The position numbers and the translations under genes are program-made. Under the pieces are notes generated by a model. That model had not been told where the DNA came from, did not search any database, and saw nothing but the letters and a program-made list of their open reading frames with translations. A stretch of DNA of 31,732 bases from Zygnema cylindricum (taxonomy: Eukaryota; Streptophyta; Zygnematophyceae; Zygnematales; Zygnemataceae). The stretch is taken from the NCBI GenBank assembly GCA_037447655.1, contig JBBHKE010003188.1, positions 1 to 31,732 on the forward strand, read 5' to 3'. Shown one piece after another: positions 9,746-18,719 of the stretch (positions within the stretch are counted from its first letter, which is position 1; every line of letters starts with the position of its first letter).

Positions 9746-10361
9746 AATTATACAGACAAAGAATTGTACCGATATTAATAGACTAATGACTATGTCAGCA
9801 CGAGTTATACAGACTAATAATTGTACTAATACTGATTCGAAAGACTAATTATTGTAGTAATACTGATTATACATACCGAAAACTAAATTAATACTAATCA
9901 TATAGACTAATAACTCTACAAATACTGATTATATAATAATTGTCCTAATACTAATTATACAATACTAATAACTGCACTAACACTCATTATATAGACTAAT
10001 AACTGTACTCATACTGATTATACAGACTTATATCTTTAGTTGTAATAACACTTATTATACAAACTAAAACTGTGCTACGACTAATTATACAAACTAATAA
10101 TTGTTCTATCACTAATTATATAGACTAATAACCGTGTTACTACTAATTAAACACTATTAATAACTATACTAACATTAATTATAGAGACTAATAACTATAT
10201 CAATACTAATTATACATACTTCTAATTGTTTTAATACTAATTATACTGACTAATAACTGAACCAATACTGATTATACAAATTACTAACTATAAAACACTA
10301 ATTATACATACTAAAATTTGTACTAATGCTTGTTATACAAATTCACAACTATAATAATACT
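9746..10361 (+). repeat. 31-bp AT-rich minisatellite, about 21 units
   Basis: Consensus close to AATTATACAGACTAATAACT followed by GTACTAATACT. Most units are exactly 31 bp; a few are 26-37 bp. Units differ by scattered substitutions, so the array is old. It contains no long open frame. Confidence 0.93.
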
Positions 10362-10703
10362 AATTGGGAATTGATCATGGCAGTGATTGTTTTGGTTGCG
10401 CACAGTCGCTTACGTCATTTTGTCAAAAATGGTACGTTCGAAGTACACATTTGTAAAAGTAAAGTACTGTTGAGTCTAAATTTGACGGTCAATCGGTTGG
10501 ACAGCTTTGACTTTCAAAATATTGTTTCAACCGCTTAAACTTTTGCCGCGCTTGCGAAGCCGACCGTCATAAAAAAATTAACAATTCACACAGCCGGAAA
10601 CGTTTACGGTAACAAAACTGCGGCAACCACATGTAAATAAAAGTGGTGCAGACAGTCACTTTTTATCGTTAAATGAGCTCCACGGTGAAAGCACATTGGA
10701 CAT
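10362..10703. other. Non-coding spacer
   Basis: Nothing recognisable apart from a 70-codon open frame that begins within the minisatellite end. It is followed by the Tourist-like elements. Confidence 0.4.
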
Positions 10704-10728
10704 TAAGGGTGCGTCTCCATGTGCCTAA

Positions 10729-11684
10729 GGGCGTGTTCCCATGTGTTCAAGTAAGGGTTTTTTTCCGTCGTTTTCACAGAAAATAGGACTTTCAACGAGA
10801 AAATATTACACGGTACTAAAAATGGGCAAAAACACAAGTACATTTTGCGTCCTCTTGGAACTTCGAAGGTACGACGATTTGGCGTTATTATCATCTCGAG
10901 CCACTTCCAGCTCATCTTCACACTTGCACTGGAATCAAATCGCGATATGATTTTAACCAAAATAACACCCCATAGACGAATAGGAAGCAGTTATTGCACG
11001 CCTGAAACGTCTTCGAAATTTTTTGAACGAGGGAGAGTACACGCTATTCTTTTACATGCTCGTCACGCGCGTGTACGTTCAAAAATGACAAGCATGTACG
11101 GAAAAAAAATCGTTGGGGTCTCGGACCTCCACTTTTATTCATGGGTCCTTTGCAAAAATTTACAACGTCCTCATCTCTCCCCATCTTTTTCATTCGACGG
11201 CTTCTCTTTCTCTCATCTCTAAATGGAATGCATCAATAATAGTATTTAATGAAAGATTTTTTTTTTTCCTTTTTTGTTTAATATTTTTGGACTCATTTTG
11301 ATGGCGTATCGAATGATAAATGGTAAGAAAAAGAAATCGGGAAGCCATGGCGGAAAGTTTACGTGTTGATGACGTCACAAGGAAGCATGACTTCGCGATG
11401 TCACAAAACCCTAAACATCTACAATGTCACAAAAACTCGACGTCTACAACCGTCGCCGTTTTTGTAGACGTCACTAATTTTAGGAAGTTTCGTAGTCCTC
11501 TACATTTTGTTTCGTACTATCGTAGGCTATCGCATATTTTGTAGACGTCTACACTTGTCACATATTTGAAGTAATGAAGGCGCAAGTAATGATTGACATT
11601 GGAACACTTTGAAAAGTACACCGTAAAATTTGCGCTAAAATCCAAACTAACATTTCAAAGTTTCGGTTACATGGGAACACGCCC
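10729..11684 (+). mobile_element. Tourist-like MITE (PIF/Harbinger type)
   Basis: The 16-bp GGGCGTGTTCCCATGT at the left end is matched by its exact reverse complement ACATGGGAACACGCCC at the right end. TAA flanks both sides (10726-10728, 11685-11687), the 3-bp TAA/TTA target duplication typical of PIF/Harbinger elements. At 956 bp it is long for a MITE but has no transposase. It could have been mobilised by a Harbinger transposase such as the one decayed at 17.4-18.7 kb, but the terminal repeats of that unit were not found, so the link is inference. Confidence 0.85.
11366..11553. other. Cluster of GACGTC palindromes
   Basis: GATGACGTCAC at 11369, GACGTCTACAA at 11439-11449 with its exact inverse TTGTAGACGTC at 11462-11472, and the 14-bp palindrome TGTAGACGTCTACA at 11540-11553. 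ACGT cores are known bZIP binding sites in plants; any regulatory role is speculative. All lie inside the Tourist-like MITE. Confidence 0.5.
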
Positions 11685-11955
11685 TAAGTAAGGGTTCTTT
11701 TCTGTCGGTTTCCTGTAAAACTTAGAGCGTACCGCGTAAGTTTCAACCGTACAAGAAAATAGAGAAAATGAAAAGTATAGTTTGCGTCATCATCGAATTT
11801 AAGATGTACTACGTGTTGTCGTTTTGTGTTCTTCGACCCACGGCCACGCCAAAAAATGTCATCTTCAAACTTTTCTTTAAAACACAGGGAAGATATGATT
11901 TTCAAAAAACAAATAGAAACATGTAGTTGCACGTGTGAATTTTTTTCAATAAATT

Positions 11956-12590
11956 CAAAAGGATTCAGGGTGACGTTCCATTAGACAAAAAGTTGGGTTC
12001 GTTACTAGACTCCGTACGTTTTCGTACAGCGCCGTACAGAGCCGTACCATTTTTTTTTTTTGTCAAACAAAACATGGTTACTGGAAAAGTGTCAGGAATC
12101 TCCAATAATGTAGGCGTAATTTCTGACCGTTGGATGTTTCACTTGTTAAGATCCGCGAAGCAATCGAGCATATCAACCACTGGAGGAGAGTTGGGGCCCA
12201 TTAGATGATTTCCATTGGTACATGTCCAAAAGCAAAAACATATCTGCTTTGAAAACGCAATCACAAGCGTGCACGTCGTACAAGCCATGTGCCGCCTGCC
12301 ACGCTGCTGGATGGATTTGGTCAACCGACCGACCACCAACGAACAAACGACCGGCAACACTCCGACTCACCAAAAGTACAGTAGTGTAATCTCCTCAAGC
12401 TATTCAATGACCATAGTTTGCCGCGCCTTTTTTAATGTATTCAAAATGTCATTCCCAAAATCAAAATTTGTGTTTCTGTGACAAAATTTCAAATCCAAAT
12501 TCAGAATTCAAATTTCGTGGCAAGCATTTGGACGAATTCAAAATTTAAAATCAAAAGATAAGGTTACGTTTCCAGAGTGTAGGCTCTCTA
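11956..12590. other. Non-coding, upstream of a TATA box
   Basis: Contains GTACAGCGCCGTACAGAGCC words, an oligo-T run, and an AT-rich stretch with AAATTTCAAATCCAAATTCA-type words at 12480-12560. No gene recognised. It may hold the promoter of the gene that begins at 12698. Confidence 0.4.
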
Positions 12591-12592
12591 CC

Positions 12593-12600
12593 TATATAAG
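12593..12600 (+). promoter_or_regulatory. Candidate TATA box
   Basis: TATATAAG in the context CTACCTATATAAGGC, about 105 bp upstream of the ATG at 12698. The spacing suits a TATA box with a 60-80 nt leader. Predicted from sequence only. Confidence 0.45.
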
Positions 12601-12697
12601 GCAACCAAAATGAACCAAATTACAGAACTAAGCTGGTGGTGTATTTCCACTGTATATTTCAGAATACTTGTTCGCCTCTTTTTTTTTTAATACCGGG

Positions 12698-12925
12698 ATG
12701 GCTTTCCCTATTGGGAGCTATAACCCTTTTGCCTATTACCCAGGCATTCTACCGCAAACCATACCTACTCTTCCTGTAAATAGTCCTATGTGTGTTCGGA
12801 CAGTACACGAACGACAACATACCATCTTCGAAGCGAATGAAAATGGCCGCAAGGGGGACCCTACAAACATTGAAGGAAGAGGCATCAGCGATAAAGACAC
12901 CAATGCAATAGGTGCTACATTCAAG
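12698..12925 (+). CDS. Possible first exon of Harbinger-like ORF1
   Basis: An open frame of 76 codons from ATG 12698 (MAFPIGSYNPFAYYPG...) reaches a plausible donor site, CAAG|GTTTATG. The peptide begins Pro/Tyr-rich, then becomes polar, with no domain I recognise. It has a TATA-like box upstream and a long T-rich intron-like stretch downstream, and precedes the Myb/SANT-like open frame on the same strand. That suggests a 5' exon of the same gene, but joining it at the best acceptor (TTGTAG|GTGG, 13837) gives a stop within 20 codons. The gene is therefore either decayed or spliced differently. Function unknown. Confidence 0.35.
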
Positions 12926-13837
12926 GTTTATGTTTTGTTTAATTATGTTTGTGGTTGTGTTTATTATTTTAGGGTTTTACTTTATTTGTTTCAATTTTAG
13001 TATTTAGTTTAATTTTGTTTTTTTATTTTTTTTATTTTTTTGTGTTTTGCTTCCTAAGTTTCTATTTTTGTTTTTTGTTTTTAATGTTTTCCTCTCCTTC
13101 TCCTTCTCCTTCTCTTTCTCCTTCTCTTTCTCTTTTTCCTTCTCTTTCTCCTTCACTTCATGTTTCACCTTCTTTTTCCTCTTCTATTTCATTCAGTTTT
13201 TTGATTTTTTTTTTGCTTCATATGTTTTTATTTTTTTCCCGGTAATTTTTCATTTCTTCTCCCTCCCCCCCCCTTTGTTTTTCTATATCTCCTTTTTTTT
13301 CTCCTTCTCCTCATTCTTCCCCTTTACTTCCTCTTTTTCTTTTTCCTTCGATTCATCTTTTCCGACCATTCTTCAACGCATATTTTTTAATTTACGTCTT
13401 ACTCTCTTTCTAATCTTCATCGTCTATTCTTATTGAAGGAGGAGGCAACCTGAACAAAAACTTTAATACTACAGGTGCTATTTTTAGGGTTTATATTTTG
13501 TATTATGTTTATTTTGGTTTTTTTTTTTAGGGTTTGTGTTTTGGTTAATGTTTGTTTTTGTTTTTTTTTTTTCTGTTTTGCTTCATTTGTTACTATTTTT
13601 GTTTTTCTGTATTTATATTTTACCGTCCGACTCCTTCTCTTTCTATACATATTCCTCTAATTTTGGTCTACTATCGTTCTAATCTTCCTGGTCTATTTTT
13701 TTCCGTTATTCTTTTGTTTTTTTGTATTCGTCTTTTCCTACTCTCTTCAATATATATCTGTGTATATATACATTTTTGTTTAATGGTTTTTCTTATCGTT
13801 TTAATGTATTTTTCGGATTCGCTTTTTGGTCTTGTAG
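12926..13837 (+). other. Intron-like T-rich stretch with internal duplication
   Basis: Starts GTTTATG, ends CTTGTAG, and is strongly T/pyrimidine-rich, including TCTCCTTCTC runs at 13090-13160 and 13290-13345. Phe/Ser/Leu-rich open frames here are composition artefacts. The exon-intron edge GGTGCTACATTCAAGGTTTA (12911) reappears diverged as GGTGCTATTTTTAGGGTTTA (13477), each followed by a T-rich stretch with TTTAGGGTTT, so part of the gene was probably duplicated. Confidence 0.45.
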
Positions 13838-13932
13838 GTGGTCGTAAGAATTTTTTTTCACAAAATAAGGGTGGAAAATCTAAACACACCCGTATAGCCA
13901 AAAACCAAATCCCATAAATCAGTAGCCAAAGA

Positions 13933-14711
13933 GTGGGGAAAAGGGGCAAAAGAAAAGGGGCGGCAACTACGGGTAATGATGAGGAAGAAGAGGGAGAATG
14001 TATTGAAATTAGTACTACCCCTCCATCAACTACCATTCGATGGACAGAGAACGAGGTGTTCAAGCTGATTTCGGCCAAAGTGAAAGAAATGCAACATGAG
14101 AAGACAAACAGGCTACAGACCACGCATCGACCTGCTGAACAAAAATGGAGATGCATCAGCCGCCAATTGGAAGAAAAATGTGTCCAGCCTCTAGTTGGAA
14201 GAAGAAGGTGTGTTTAGACCATATCTCCACTACTGGCAGAAATGGGAAAACCTCACTAAGGATTACAAAAAAGTTAAAGACTACCAATCAAATAATCCTA
14301 GTGGCAATCTAGATTACTGATCAATGCCCATGACTGAGAGGGTTGAGAAAATATTGCCAGTTGGTTTCCCTGAGCGATTTTATTCTGCGATAGATGAAGG
14401 TATAGAGGGAAATGAAAACATAACACCAACTCACGTTAGGGATATGTTTACACTTTGTGAAAGAGGGACTACCATGGTTGAGGGAAAAGGTAGTGCATCT
14501 AAAAGTAACTTTGTTGATGATACACAAACTACCTTACCAACATCCCAAAATATTTACAGCAATACTAGTGGGAAACGTAAAAGAAATGCAAATGACTAAA
14601 GGGCAATACGATCATTGGAGCTTGCTGGGTTTCGAGAAAATAGCACAAGAAATACATGAATTGGCCGATAGGAAGGGTGGTGAGGACAACAACTCATCTC
14701 ATCAGCCATGA
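13933..14711 (+). pseudogene. Myb/SANT (trihelix)-like protein, decayed
   Basis: Frame 1 from 13933 gives a basic N-terminus (KRGKRKG), an acidic run (DEEEEGE), then IRWTENEVFKLISAKVKEM and KWRCISRQLEEK, a Myb/SANT or trihelix-like DNA-binding signature. From about 14200 the similarity continues in frame 2 (WQKWENLTKDYKKVKDY, then MTERVEKILPVGFPERFY), so there is a frameshift. A TGA at 14318 lies between DY and SMPMTE, where related proteins usually have Trp. A third frame carries the C-terminus (HWSLLGFEKIAQEIHELADR) to 14711. PIF/Harbinger elements encode such an accessory DNA-binding protein beside the transposase, and a Harbinger-type transposase lies convergently at 17.4-18.7 kb. It could instead be a decayed host trihelix gene. 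Confidence 0.62.
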
Positions 14712-15695
14712 TATTACCAAGGTATGAGTGAAAAATATGTTGCATTATTACCTTAGGTAGTAAGTCTTATTGTCGATTTTATTTCATGTGTGAAGTTGCT
14801 TTTCGGTTTTAATTGATATATTCTAATTTGTTTTTCTATATTGATTGAATTTTCTTTTGTTTCAATCAACAGGAATGTTCGCACGAGGCGAAACGTGTTC
14901 ATCCTATTGGATTGCATTTGCGTTCTTCTTGGAGGAGTACATTGTTTGTTATCGCGGTGTTTTATATAATAGTTTTAATTTATAGGTTTCCATCCTTGTT
15001 TTTTGCTTATGCTACAAGTTGTAGGACAAAAATAACAAACACATAAAAAGGGTAGCTTATACGAAATGACATTGGTTGTACTTTTGTCCATGCTCATTCA
15101 TAAAGATGTTTGGGATATCTTACAACTTATATATGTTGCCATGTACTATGTCATTTACATGTTCACATTTTGTTTATCACGGGTTAGACCTCGTCTTCAT
15201 CACATTTTATTTAGCATGTGCGTACTACTCCTTTAGAGATGTTCATGTGAAATGCCAATCTTGATTTTATTGAGGATGATTGCTACTGTGTATTCATTTG
15301 CCAATGCCCCTACCGAGTATACATTGTAATGTGAACATCAATTTATATATCTAAAACACCGTCGTAAATTTCTGATAACTATGAAAGTAAACGTAAACTT
15401 TTGACACATAAAAACTCAAATTCTGAAATAAGTCCATTGCATATCAAAGCGTAATTATTTATTTCATAGAATATGCGAATACAAACAACACACAAGAAGA
15501 AAAAATAATTATGACAAACGACTAGTTACACTTAATTTTATTTTTCAAGTATCAAAGTACATTTACATTAGGAACTAAATTCTGAAGACTTTGTGCATTT
15601 TTGGCTAACTAAAGACAGCCGATGTTATTTCTCTCTTTGACAACTGATGATGCTCCTCTTCGACTCCTCTTCGACTAAAATTCAAAACCTCCTAA
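14712..15695. other. Non-coding AT-rich stretch
   Basis: No open frame with a recognisable domain. Probably 3' flank or interior of the Harbinger-like unit. Confidence 0.4.
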
Positions 15696-15873
15696 CCTCC
15701 ACAGAATCTAGGGCTGAATACTTTAAAAAAAATACAAAACAACACAATCGAATTATGAATTATATTCAACCACCAAACATTATTAGGGTTGCCCTATTTT
15801 AAACCCTATTTCAAAGATCTAGTGCCAAACCATTATCGTTGACATAACAACATTAACATAGCAATTCTTCCTG

Positions 15874-15983
15874 TCCACTTTTATAGAAGTACATTTACAG
15901 CGAGTCTCCCATTGACATTTTCTCCCTATCCACTTTTCCACCGATACATTTATAGCGAGTCTTCCATTGAGATTTCACATTCT
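15874..15983 (+). repeat. 55-bp tandem duplication
   Basis: TCCACTTTT starts at 15874 and 15929. Both copies continue with ACATTTAYAGCGAGTCTYCC and ATTGASATTT. Confidence 0.85.
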
Positions 15984-16030
15984 ACTATCATTGTACATTG
16001 GGTCAGTTTTTCTTTCTTCCTCTTACGTCT

Positions 16031-16288
16031 GTGTGACTTCTTCAACACTAGAAGTAACATAAAAAATCACAAAAAGAAAGGAACAAAAGAGGAGAGAGAT
16101 AATAAAGAAAAATAAAAAGTTAAATTAGTTTCAAAAATTGAGAGAGGAAAAAGAAGCGATGTGTCACTTCTTCAACACCACAGGTAAGATAAAAAAAAAC
16201 AGATAAATACAAGAATAGAAGAGAAAAGAGAGAATAGAGAGAAAGAAAAAGTTAAAAAAAGATTCCAAAATGAGAGAGGAAAATGAAG
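16031..16288 (+). repeat. 130-bp tandem duplication
   Basis: GTGTSACTTCTTCAACAC starts at 16031 and 16161. Both units continue through a purine-rich stretch to GAGAGAGGAAAA and GAAG. Confidence 0.88.
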
Positions 16289-16841
16289 TGAAGTTCTGAG
16301 GTAGAGTTATCTCTTCAGTTATAGTGTGGATTTATTCAATTGTGGTACTTGAAATAATTGACTATGTAAAAAACAAAAAAATACAAAATCAAAGCAAAAT
16401 TAGAGGAAAATAAATTGCAAAAAAAGGTTTTTTACCTCTTGAGAATAAAACTGCAGTTTTTCACATTTCCGATTTCCCAGGCTTGAGTTATGGCCACCGA
16501 GGTAACTCAAGAAGAGGAACGGAAAATAAGTGAACCATGACTGAAAACGGCTTGTGAAACACAGTATAAGCATAAAACCATAAACATAAGTATTAAAATA
16601 CGCGATCACAATACCAAGACAATGTTAATTCAATGCAAAAAAAAATAAACCTGTTTCAAACCCTTTTAAAATCTCTTATGATGCTCTTTATCGCCTGTAA
16701 TTCAACACCTCAACCAGAATCCAAGCCAAAATACTTTAAAAAAATACAAAAACGCTCAACCGAATTATCAATTCTAGTCATACACCTAACATTATTATGG
16801 TTGCCGTGGTTTAAGTAATAGGATTGTTGTGTCTGCTATTC

Positions 16842-16972
16842 GTCCCTGGAGACTCCGTCTCCAACACTTTCGCTGACTCTAGTGTCTGTCCCTGGAGACT
16901 CCGTCTCCAACACTTTCGCTGTCTCTAGTGTCTGTCCTTGGAGACTCCGTCTCCAACACTTTCGCTGTCTCC
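16842..16972 (+). repeat. 46-bp tandem repeat x3 with hairpin core
   Basis: GTCCYTGGAGACTCCGTCTC begins units at 16842, 16888 and 16934 (exact 46-bp period). The copies are nearly identical, so it is younger than the other tandem repeats nearby. Each unit holds GGAGAC-TCC-GTCTCC, an inverted repeat with 6-bp arms and a 3-nt loop. Confidence 0.95.
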
Positions 16973-17120
16973 AACCCCACTGCCTCCTAATCATATATAA
17001 AGAACAAAATTGTTTGTTATAGACTTTGCTTGCAATACACGTGACAAACTGAAAATATATAAAAATGCATCCTAATGAGGTACAAGTTTGTTAAACATTA
17101 ATAACAGGGAATTTTGGTGC

Positions 17121-17203
17121 GGCTAAAAAAGTATAGCCTTATGAAATGTAAACAACAACCTGGCTAAAAAAGTATGGCCTTATGAAATATAAAACAACCT
17201 CAT
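17121..17203 (+). repeat. 41-bp tandem duplication
   Basis: GGCTAAAAAAGTATRGCCTT starts at 17121 and 17162, followed in both by ATGAAATRTAAA and ACAACC. Confidence 0.9.
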
Positions 17204-17439
17204 ACAAGATATAAGATAATATCCACTTGACAGAATAGTAACCAGGAATTTCATTGAAATTTTTAATCATTTTAACAAAAAAAACATTACAGGGTTATTC
17301 TTTGAGAAAATTCAATAAGCATCAACCTTTGTTTTCCCGCTTTGTATGTTTCACTAGTCCGCCGACAACAATAACTCTTTTTACAACACAATCGCGGTCT
17401 TCAACTAAAACTATCCAAAGTCTATAGTTTTTTCTACAA
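17204..17439. other. Non-coding, 3' of transposase pseudogene
   Basis: AT-rich with no gene recognised. It would be the 3' UTR or element interior for the minus-strand transposase. Confidence 0.4.
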
Positions 17440-18719
17440 CTATCTGTGCATTTCATAAAGATATTCGGCTAGCAAGTCATGTGTAGCTTTGCCTTTTTGG
17501 TCGCTGTATCCATCCCTCTCAGCTCCATTCACATTAATTTCTTCCTTGTTTGGAGGTGTGATACATGGAGAATCCTCATCCTAGTAGTGTATGTCTTCAT
17601 CAACATCAAATTATGTAGTGTACATACCGTTATAAATATGTCCACTTAATGCTCAATGTTTGGCAACAAATTTTTTTTGCTTAAGATTCCCCATTGTCGT
17701 TTTAAAATCCCAAATAATCGCTCTACACACATGCGTCTACTACTATGAAAATAGTTGAAAGACTTCTGTGGTTCTTCTAAATCAGACCCGGGAAATGGGG
17801 TGATTAAGTGCTTACTCAACGGGTATCTTGCATCACCCAAAATAAAGGGTGGCACCTCTTCCCAATCTACATCAACACATGGCCCTTGCAACCTCCCCCC
17901 AAACAAAATAGCGTTCCCTATACCAGAATTTCAGAATACCCTAGAATCATGAACACTACCCGCCCATCCAACACACGCATTTAGAATACGCGTATTAGGA
18001 GCTACTACCGCCTGTAATATCGTACTATAGTTTCGTTCCATGTCATACCAATCTGACGCTCTCATTCCATCCCCTGACCCTATATTTATATGGGTGGTGT
18101 TGATAGCCTAACAACAATTCGGAAACTGGAATTTGTAGTTTTTGAATGCACATACAAGTTGACTGAACCTTGTTCCAGTTGGCCAGTATATCAACCGCGG
18201 AGTAAGGATTTCCCATAGGACTCTGCATCAACCGCGGAGTAAAGATTTCCCATAGGACTCTGTAGAATAATGTCGGTTTCCTTAATCCCGTGGTTTTATT
18301 GACCCCAAACTGCTCTCTGACTGACGTAGTTGTGTTTCCCGTGGCCAGTCTGTAAACAACCATTTCTATTTGACGTTTCACCGAAAGCTTCTTGTTCGGA
18401 ATGTTCAGGAAACAGGGGGCGGGGTCCGTCTCCATTCGATGACCTAATTTCTCTACCAAATAATGGACAAGATACCGTGGAAGGCGAAACAGTTCTATAT
18501 ACCTTTCGTTATCAAAAGTATCAACAAGTGTCATTGAGAAGAGTAAACTGCGAGGGACAATATAGTATTTTCCCCCCAACCTACGTCTTGTAAGAATGTC
18601 TTTCGATCTTGCAAAACCCTCAACCAAATGTACGAAGGTTTCAGAAGCTGACATGAAGATTTTTTGGATAAAGAACATCATGATCAATAAAAGAACACAA
18701 TCATCTTCCGTTTGATAAC
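17440..18719 (-). pseudogene. PIF/Harbinger-type DDE transposase, decayed
   Basis: The N-part (MMFFIQKIFMSASETFVHLV, then LSVKRQIEMVVYRLATGN and VREQFGVNKTTG) matches the helix-turn-helix region of Harbinger transposases. A 37-bp tandem duplication at 18190-18263 shifts the frame. The next frame reads WPTGTRFSQLVCAFKNYKFQ, then NCC-stop-AINTTHI, where the family has GAIDCTHI. The first catalytic Asp is therefore Asn (codon at 18099-18101) and a TAG precedes it. The second Asp survives in GSVHDSRVF, and the third acidic residue in CVERLFGILKRQWGIL (17646-17906 frame). A probable C-terminus ends at the stop at 17440-17442. Such enzymes cut and paste at TAA/TTA targets; this copy cannot be active. 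Homologous sequence ends at about 18719, at the copia LTR. Confidence 0.88.
18190..18263. repeat. 37-bp tandem duplication in transposase
   Basis: ATCAACCGCGGAGTAARGAT starts at 18190 and 18227, each copy running through TTCCCATAGGACTCTG. As 37 is not a multiple of 3, it shifts the reading frame. The same duplication is in the inverted copy at 31610-31683, so it predates the copying event. Confidence 0.95.

Larger units (their letters stand above)
10707..11955 (+). mobile_element. Tourist-like element, split by a related MITE
   Basis: TAA (10704-10706) is followed by GGGTGCGTCTCCATGTGCC, a relative of the inner MITE's terminus. Removing 10729-11684 plus one TAA joins this to GTAAGGGTTCTTTTCTGTCG at 11688. 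The joined order matches the inner MITE's own start: terminus, AAGTAAGGGTTTTTTTCCGTCG, then TTTGCGTC and GATATGATTTT further in. The right terminus was not found, so the end given is only where similarity to the inner MITE fades. PIF/Harbinger affiliation rests on the TAA and terminus similarity. Confidence 0.55.
15700..16815. repeat. Pair of diverged direct repeats about 1 kb apart
   Basis: About 15700-15805 and 16705-16815 share ATACTTTAAAAAAATAC, CGAATTAT, CCTAACATTATTA-like and GGTTGCC words in the same order. The copies have diverged considerably. Confidence 0.6.

Noticed and set aside
13015-13917. Phe/Ser/Leu-rich frames resembling membrane proteins
   Set aside because: T-rich intron-like sequence; hydrophobicity follows from TTT/TTC codons.
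13671-14156. 161-codon minus-strand frame
   Set aside because: Antisense to the Myb/SANT-like gene and T-rich stretch; no recognisable domain.
18715-18719. Five-bp target duplication (ATAAC) for the outer copia
   Set aside because: The partner side is lost with the truncated 5' LTR. GTAAT at 31147-31151 is part of the inverted transposase arm, so it cannot count as evidence.
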